DNA from: Gonatopus flavifemur
Lineage: Eukaryota > Arthropoda > Insecta > Hymenoptera > Dryinidae
Length of the DNA: 64,000 nt
NCBI GenBank assembly: GCA_018340375.1
Contig: JAFFJZ010000020.1
Coordinates: forward strand, 5,270,001-5,334,000
Direction of reading: 5' to 3'
The notes under the pieces are model-generated. The model ran no database searches, had not been told where the DNA came from, and saw only the letters and a list, made by a program, of their open reading frames with translations. Position numbers and translations under genes: made by a program. Below are positions 58,045-64,000 of the stretch, piece after piece. Position 1 is the first letter of the stretch, and each line of letters starts with the position of its first letter.

Positions 58045-58276
58045 CAGTACAGGCCATACGTTTGAATTAACCTAAAGACATTCAACATTTTTACATCTTT
58101 GCTGTTTGAAATTAATTTAATTCATATAAAATACATAAATGATAATCAAAAAATGTCTAAAGAATATAAAACACAATAAACTTATGTGAATAATGTAAGT
58201 TGATGTCCTGAAACAAACACATCAACTGAAAAAATTGTTTTTCCTTTGGGTGTATTCAAACTTTTGGCTTGTACTG
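58045..58276. mobile_element. Tc1-like non-autonomous element, TA flanks
   Basis: The ends are CAGTACAGGCCATACGTTTG and CAAACTTTTGGCTTGTACTG, with TA at 58043-58044 and 58277-58278. These ends are typical of Tc1-like transposons. 232 bp, non-coding. Confidence 0.75.
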
Positions 58277-58462
58277 TATTTCTGAAGCTCTTGAAATTCA
58301 AGTATAAAACAACGTTCTCTCAAAATTTTTATAACTCGGCAAATCAAATTTCATAAATGTTATAGTTATAAAAACTCGATGAATGCATCTTCCAATGAAT
58401 AAATAGATGAATATATCATTAAATCTGTCTTCAGAGGATTGGCGATGAAGAAAAATCCACTT

Positions 58463-59104
58463 TCCAGTAAACACACGCACGTTTTAAAAACGTCAAAAAC
58501 AGTCAATAACCACACGTTGTGAATTAGTAATATTCTTGCGTTGATTCAGCGTAAAAATGTCGCGGCAGATCACGTGTTTTTCAACCATAAAATAACGTCA
58601 TATCAACGGTTTGAACATCGTTTAAAAGACGTCAAATATTGACGTGTCCTAATGATGGTTCTAAAACGTGAATTGAATCCAACAAATTTTTTTTTTGAAA
58701 ACTTTTCATTCAATATCGAGAACAATAGTATTTCTGAGTATGACAGAATTTGGAAAGTATACCACACTATTTACTATTTTGCTCTTTGTTGAAATTTTAA
58801 CCATTGCTCGGTTTCGTTCGACATTTTTAGCAGAATATTTTCAATTGAAGTTCGAACACAAGGTGTTATAAACACATTTCAAACGCGTGATTCAAACCCG
58901 TTCAAAACACGTTTTTTGAGGACGTCGTTTGATGGTTATTTTTGAATATTAGTTTAAATTACATTTCATCAAAACGTAATTCCTGATCGTCTGTTTCCCT
59001 ATCAAATTTCAACTAAAAATCAACGTTATGAAATCAACGACTGACATCCGTTTGACCGTCTAACGTTCTTTCGACGTTGAAATAACATGTGTGTGTTTAT
59101 TGGG
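58463..59104. mobile_element. AACGT-rich TIR element
   Basis: The ends are TCCAGTAAACACACGCACG and CATGTGTGTGTTTATTGGG, with TT possible on both sides. The interior is dense in AACGT/ACGTT motifs (for example near 58485, 58615 and 59060). Unknown superfamily. Confidence 0.6.
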
Positions 59105-59470
59105 TTATAAACATATTTTCTTAATATCGACCCTGCTACTAAAACAACATTGAACACAATATTGTTTCATAAACCGATTCTGACAGGTGAAATTTCATGA
59201 GATTTGATCAGAACATTGTCCAAGATTCAATGAGATTTTGCGAGATTCAATGAGATTTGGCGAGAATCAATGGTTTTTCTTAACCAAGGTCCTTCGTCTG
59301 ATAGAAAAGTTTCTCAGTAACGATCTAGCTCGTCGATCTCATAGTTCTGGCTTAGCTCGAAACTCGGATCGACTGAAATTTTTTCAGCTCTGCTCGAAAA
59401 CCGGATCGTTTGAAATTATTGAGATCGGCTCGAAGATCGGTTCGAAATTTCGAGCTATGCAACACTAATT

Positions 59471-61132
59471 CAGGGCTCCCACTGGTCCTACTTTTCCTAC
59501 TTTTCCTACTTTTTGGTAAAATGTCCTACTTTGTCCTACTATTCTGCACTTTATCCTACTATTCCTACTTTTTCGTAAAGTCCCTGATCAAAATTATCTT
59601 ATAATCAGGGACGTTTTCACATTTTTGCCACTCAGGGCCTAATAATACTTTGCCGCTCCCAACTTGAACTGGATTAATATTTTCAATTATTTCATCAAGT
59701 ATATCATAAAAAAATTCTCATGATTTCTCTAAGAATTGTGGCTTTATCAAAAATGATGAAAAAATATGAGTTTTGTGACGAATTATAAAGACTTATGAGA
59801 ATATTTTCGTCATGGGTGTCATGATTTGTTCCATTCTTTTGCCATTTAGTCAGGATTTTTATTTTTTGAAGTTCACTCACATCGTATACTGTTCTTCTTG
59901 TTGCGATAATCAAACGTCAATCCTCAGATTATATGTTTGAAAGAATAAATAGAACAAGTCAGTAATTTTATGATGTTGATTTCAAAGTTCAAACCAGACA
60001 ATCACACGGAAAGTTGGTTATAAGAGCTATTTAAATAGTTGATTTTCGACTATATACCGGATAATTGCTGTAGTTGTTGATTAGTCGCTACATCTATTAT
60101 GGTGAATGATTGAAATACGTGATCACTCTCTAAATTTGGAAGAATAAGAAGTCTATGGCTCCACTTCATTAAATTTCAGAAGTGAACTTGTCCAGTTCGA
60201 GTGATATTCTCAACTGTTTCGAGGGAAATTCCTCTTCAAAAGTTAAAAATTCCCTTCCAAATCGAAGTGATCTAAGGAGTCCAACTTCACACCTCAGACT
60301 ATCACTCACAAAGAGTGAAAATTCAACTAAAAAAATTGATGAACTCACTTTTGGCTGGCTAAAAAGTGAAATCTAACTAAGAATTTAAAGAAATAGTTCG
60401 ATTAATAAGACCACAATTGATCCTGCTTTCCGTAATGCTATAATTGAAGGTCCATGAGATCAGACAATGTGATTATTTGTTGATAATTTTTCAATTTAAT
60501 TATTATCTGAAAAAGTGCAATACATAAAGTAGCATGTCAACTCAGTTGAAATATCAAATCAACGATTTTTTGCAGACATCATATTTGTATATGCACAAAA
60601 CGTCAGATTGACAATTCACAATAAACATGATTCTCATTCAAACCAGTTAATCACATAACGAATGAAATACTGAACTAGAGAAATATCACAAATGTTGCGA
60701 AGTTTCAATATTTTCAATGTGTTTGATGAACTTTTGAACGGCATTACTTTTTTCACATGCCAAAGCAACAAAATTGGATATTTTGGACTAATGAAAACAA
60801 TTTGAAGAATTTGATTAACGAGAGAATTGAAAAAAAACGATTTTATAATTGTTGCTTATTTTTTAAAATATATTTTCTATCAAAATTTCTATTAATTCTA
60901 TCGACTATTGGAGGAAATAATCTATGATAATTGCAAATTTTTATTTTAATAAACGCGATATAGATGTAACGTTTAATAAAACTATGGTGATCGATTTTGT
61001 TTTATATTTTTTGTTAATTTCGTAATTCTGTCATAAAATTTCTTTATATAAATGTTTTATTTCTATTTCGGGAATTATTTACCTTTTTTTCGGGTTGTCC
61101 TACTTTTTTATGGAAGCTCAGTGGGAGCCCTG
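59471..61132. mobile_element. hAT-like element with CAGGGCTCCCACTG ends
   Basis: The ends are CAGGGCTCCCACTGGTCC and CAGTGGGAGCCCTG. CTAATT occurs on both sides (59465-59470 and 61133-61138), a shortened or decayed form of the expected 8 bp. Inner TCCTACTTTT repeats lie at both ends. It inserted into the right target duplication of the neighbouring hAT element. A GAGTGAAA-group array lies at 60130-60380. Non-coding. Confidence 0.75.
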
Positions 61133-61538
61133 CTAATTGAATACGACAGATTTTATGAGGGATTTTCGATCAGTCTAACAAAGAAAAAATGGGGAAAAAA
61201 ATTCAAATCAATGGCCTTTTCTTTAAAATCAGTTTTTCGGAAAAATCTTACGATGTTCGCTAGATTTTGGACTATATTTTGAGAAACTTTTCAGTTTTTT
61301 ATCCTACATTTATAATTGTCACCTGTAGCGGTAGGCCCATGTAAATTAACAGATTTATTTTGAATATGCTGATATGCGGCCATTTTGTATTGTAAAAATA
61401 TGATAAAATGTGTTTCTGGTACTCAAAGAGTAGTACTTTCATATGCACAAAACCCCATATTTAAAAAATGTTCCTATCGTTTGTGGTAAGTTTTAAAGAA
61501 TGGCCAGAACTTTCGTGGACACATGGTGATATTACCCC

Positions 61539-64000
61539 TCAAATAAGAACCGCCCCCTCTCTGATCGTTAATTGGAGCTTCATTATGGCTAGCGTCCCAG
61601 TACTAGAACATTCAAGCAATTTAGATGCCTCCCCAATGTGAAATCGCCCATGTTAAGCTGTTGCAATATTCCTTCAATGTTAGCTAACTTGTAATTCCTG
61701 GGTAGATGATTATTTTGCATTTTAATGTATTCATTCAGTGGTAAAGTATCTTTAGTAATCCCTAAAGCTTCATTAGAAACGAAAAGAGTAATGTAATCAC
61801 ATCCGGCTCTTTTTATCAGGAGTATAGAATCCGTAGCATGTTTTGCGCTAACGACACTCTCGTCGGGTATCGGATTAAAGGATGACTACAATATAAAATT
61901 GCGTAACCCGCTCTGCTGGGTTTTCATTCAAAGCATTTATGGATGAATTATGAGTTCTTTTCGCTCAAAGCCGTCGAATTCCTCGACATCAATGTAATGA
62001 GAACCACCGTGTAAACACGTGGGTATCGATTCCCCCTTACCCTTCACTCTTCCGAGAGTTCGGTGTAAAACGATAGAGGAGGGGATGTATTCAGGCGCCT
62101 CCCACAATAAATATTATATACATATACATCCGTACATATATATATATATGTATATACACCCGCATACAGTCTTGTAGAAAAATATAAAGCTCGAGCACTC
62201 AAGCAAAAACGAACGTGCGTGTCTCACGCGTGAGTGCGTGCATGCAGGGGATAAGGAAGGTCCCCTCCGTTTCTTTCTACTCTTCACCTCCTCTTCCTTT
62301 CTTCTTTGTCCTCTCTCTCTCTCTCTTTCTTTCTTTCTCTTTGTCATTCCATCTCTTTCTTGCCACATTCGCGCGTTCCAGGGGTGTTCCATAGTGTGCG
62401 TTCCTTCTCACTGCTTCGTAACGACGCAAGATCGTGCTAGCATACATACTCATCGACACAAAAGTAAATGCACACGTGTGTGAGAACGAATGTGTTGCAC
62501 ACTTATGCATACGCGTGCGTGGCCACGCGCGATATCCATAAGAGGTATTATCTCCTTTTGCTGCATGCCTACGTTATCTGTGCTATATTGTTCTCTTCCC
62601 TGCTTTTCTTCTTCTTTCCAGATCCACTCGTCTTGGTTCTGTACATAGTTGGGTGGTACTCGGCAACACTCGAGATGACGAAGCAAACTTTGTACCGCTT
62701 CTTAATGATTTCTCTATTCTTCGAAACACGGATTTCCAATCGCGAAGTTGAAATCGGATAAATTTTTCTCCTCGTCGATCAGTCATCATCGTGCGGTGGA
62801 CATCGAGTGTCCTCATCTCCTTCCACATTCGAGAGAACCAACGTCTAAAAATAGGAAACTCTCGGCCCGTGTTTGGAAAAACAAACCCTGGATGACGAAG
62901 GATAAAGAAGTCCTCCTTTATCGAAACCAAAAAAATTCGCCATAATTTTGTACAGAGTACCTCGTTGAAGAGTTTGCAATTATGGAGAAGTTGTTGTACA
63001 TTCATCTTGTTTTTTTCTCTTTCTTTTTACCAGCAGATACCAGCTGTGGGTTGTGACGTGAGAATAAAAAGCGTTCCTTGCCGGAAAAAGAAGTGTCGTA
63101 AAGGCAGTTCGTGCGATGGAGTTGAAAGATGGATGAGGGGATAAGATACACACACACTTTGATATTACTTCAAGATGAGAGAACAGTTCTGAGAATATTG
63201 AGATAAATATAATATCGAGGCAAGTTTGATGATCCGTGTCTTTTCAAGAGAATATCCTTGAATAATTATGAATTCAATGCGATAGAATACAAATGATTGA
63301 AAAGGTAATTGAAATTCAAACAAGTTGAGAAACGATTTCACTTCAGATAATTTTCCACTCTTACAATCTTTGTGACAGATAAAAGAACCCTGCAATTCTT
63401 TTTTTTTTATAAGTATTCGTCTGTAGATCCGATGCCCTCGTTCGTTATTACGTTCTCAAATATTTCATTCTTGGTTAATTATATTCTATCTCGATACCAT
63501 CGGTTAGCTCTGAAAGAATTATATTTAATCATTTCGCAAACGTAGAACGTAGAATGTAACAATTAATTACACAACTCTGCGTTACTTAGAATAGGAAGCA
63601 TCAAACTGTGATCTGGAGTTGAATTACGAGTGAGAAGAGGAGACGAAAAACCTACAACAATATCAAACAAATCGGAAATAACAGGTGGCAAAAAAGGTAA
63701 AGAGAACAGGGGGGGAAAAGAGACGATCACGCACAAGAGATATGTCCGTATATAAATTTCGTACATGAGAGAGAAGAAGATGGCGCCAACGAGATACTGC
63801 ACGCGTTTCGCACGCTATGCGGTGTACCGATGTACGATGGGCCGATCCAAGATAAGACGCAACTAGGTTACTCCACACCGTTGCACCACTTGGCGTAATT
63901 GGTTGCTGGAGGAAGATAATGGTATCGGTGAACATAGACTCGCCGTTCTCGTGGAGCAGGTGGAACCAAAAATTTCCACTTCTCGATCGTTGCTGACGAA
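61539..64000. other. unique DNA with simple repeats
   Basis: A TA/GTATATACA run lies at 62120-62160 and a CT-rich tract at 62280-62345. 62040-62700 is GC-richer than most of the window and may be conserved non-coding DNA. The 140-codon minus-strand frame at 62583-63005 has no recognised domain. No gene is supported. Confidence 0.35.

Larger units (their letters stand above)
57889..59467. mobile_element. hAT-like element with perfect 8-bp duplication
   Basis: The ends are TAGTGTTGC and GCAACACTA, followed inward by GATCCGAGC/CGAGCC-type inverted motifs. The flank is ATTGAATA (57881-57888). On the right it reads ATT (59468-59470) plus GAATA (61139-61143) once the next insertion is removed. It contains two smaller elements. 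No transposase frame. Confidence 0.8.
57632..61538. mobile_element. foldback element with long arms, expanded by nested insertions
   Basis: The left arm (57632-57875) and right arm (about 61235-61538) are inverted copies starting GGGGTAATATCACC. They share CATATGAAAGTACTA and TTCTCAAAATATTG-like text. The right arm has an extra segment of about 55 bases (about 61325-61385). Without the inserts the element is about 650 bp. Target duplication and superfamily are unresolved. Confidence 0.75.

Noticed and set aside
62583..63005. 140-codon minus-strand frame
   Set aside because: Unusually long for the region but with no recognisable domain, leader or clear splice sites.

Overview
The window looks like non-coding or intronic DNA from an insect nuclear genome. 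It is AT-rich, has no long host reading frame, and is packed with eukaryotic transposon fossils: non-LTR retrotransposons, hAT, mariner, Tc1-like, piggyBac-like and many short inverted-repeat elements. The style of LINE and the swarm of elements ending in ACACGGAGAAAA-type sequence suggest Hymenoptera, perhaps a parasitoid wasp. That is inference with low confidence. No rRNA, CRISPR array, prokaryotic operon or confidently known host protein was seen.

Layout. 1-958 is unique sequence. 959-5437 is a hAT-like element with an 8-bp target-site duplication (TSD), carrying a foldback element (1158-1341) and a decayed LINE (1619-4563). 5554-22155 is unique DNA studded with short elements, including a three-level nest at 20131-20940. 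23002-28856 is the largest nearly element-free block. 28859-31690 is a cluster of short elements. 34262-36963 is a minus-strand LINE split by a 1.1-kb element. 37543-43877 is a dense repeat zone ending in a mariner remnant. 46176-48123 holds two further TIR elements and a long hairpin. 48244-54867 is another short-element cluster. 55671-57111 holds a candidate two-exon gene for a small secreted peptide. 57632-61538 is a four-element nest. 61539-64000 is unique and simple-repeat sequence.

Main observation. Twenty-five short elements, called the CACNG group below, share termini of the form CAC(T/G/A)G followed by A-rich sequence. Each has matching 2-bp flanks: TA 15 times, TT 4, CA 2, TG 2, AA 1, CG 1. 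Flanks other than TA argue against Tc1/mariner. CACNG ends with a 2-bp duplication suggest non-autonomous relatives of the CACTA/EnSpm (CMC) superfamily, which is inference. Their interiors are unrelated to each other, but many are built from dispersed copies of one private short palindrome. They repeatedly insert into one another.

Main gene candidate. A TATA box (55544), an ATG with a hydrophobic leader (55671) and a strong donor (55717) join in phase to an acceptor at 56971 and an exon ending in TAG at 57111. The predicted product is 61 residues. The intron holds a second copy of the hAT-like fossil. Two further single-exon candidates (9487-9636, 12411-12608) are weaker.
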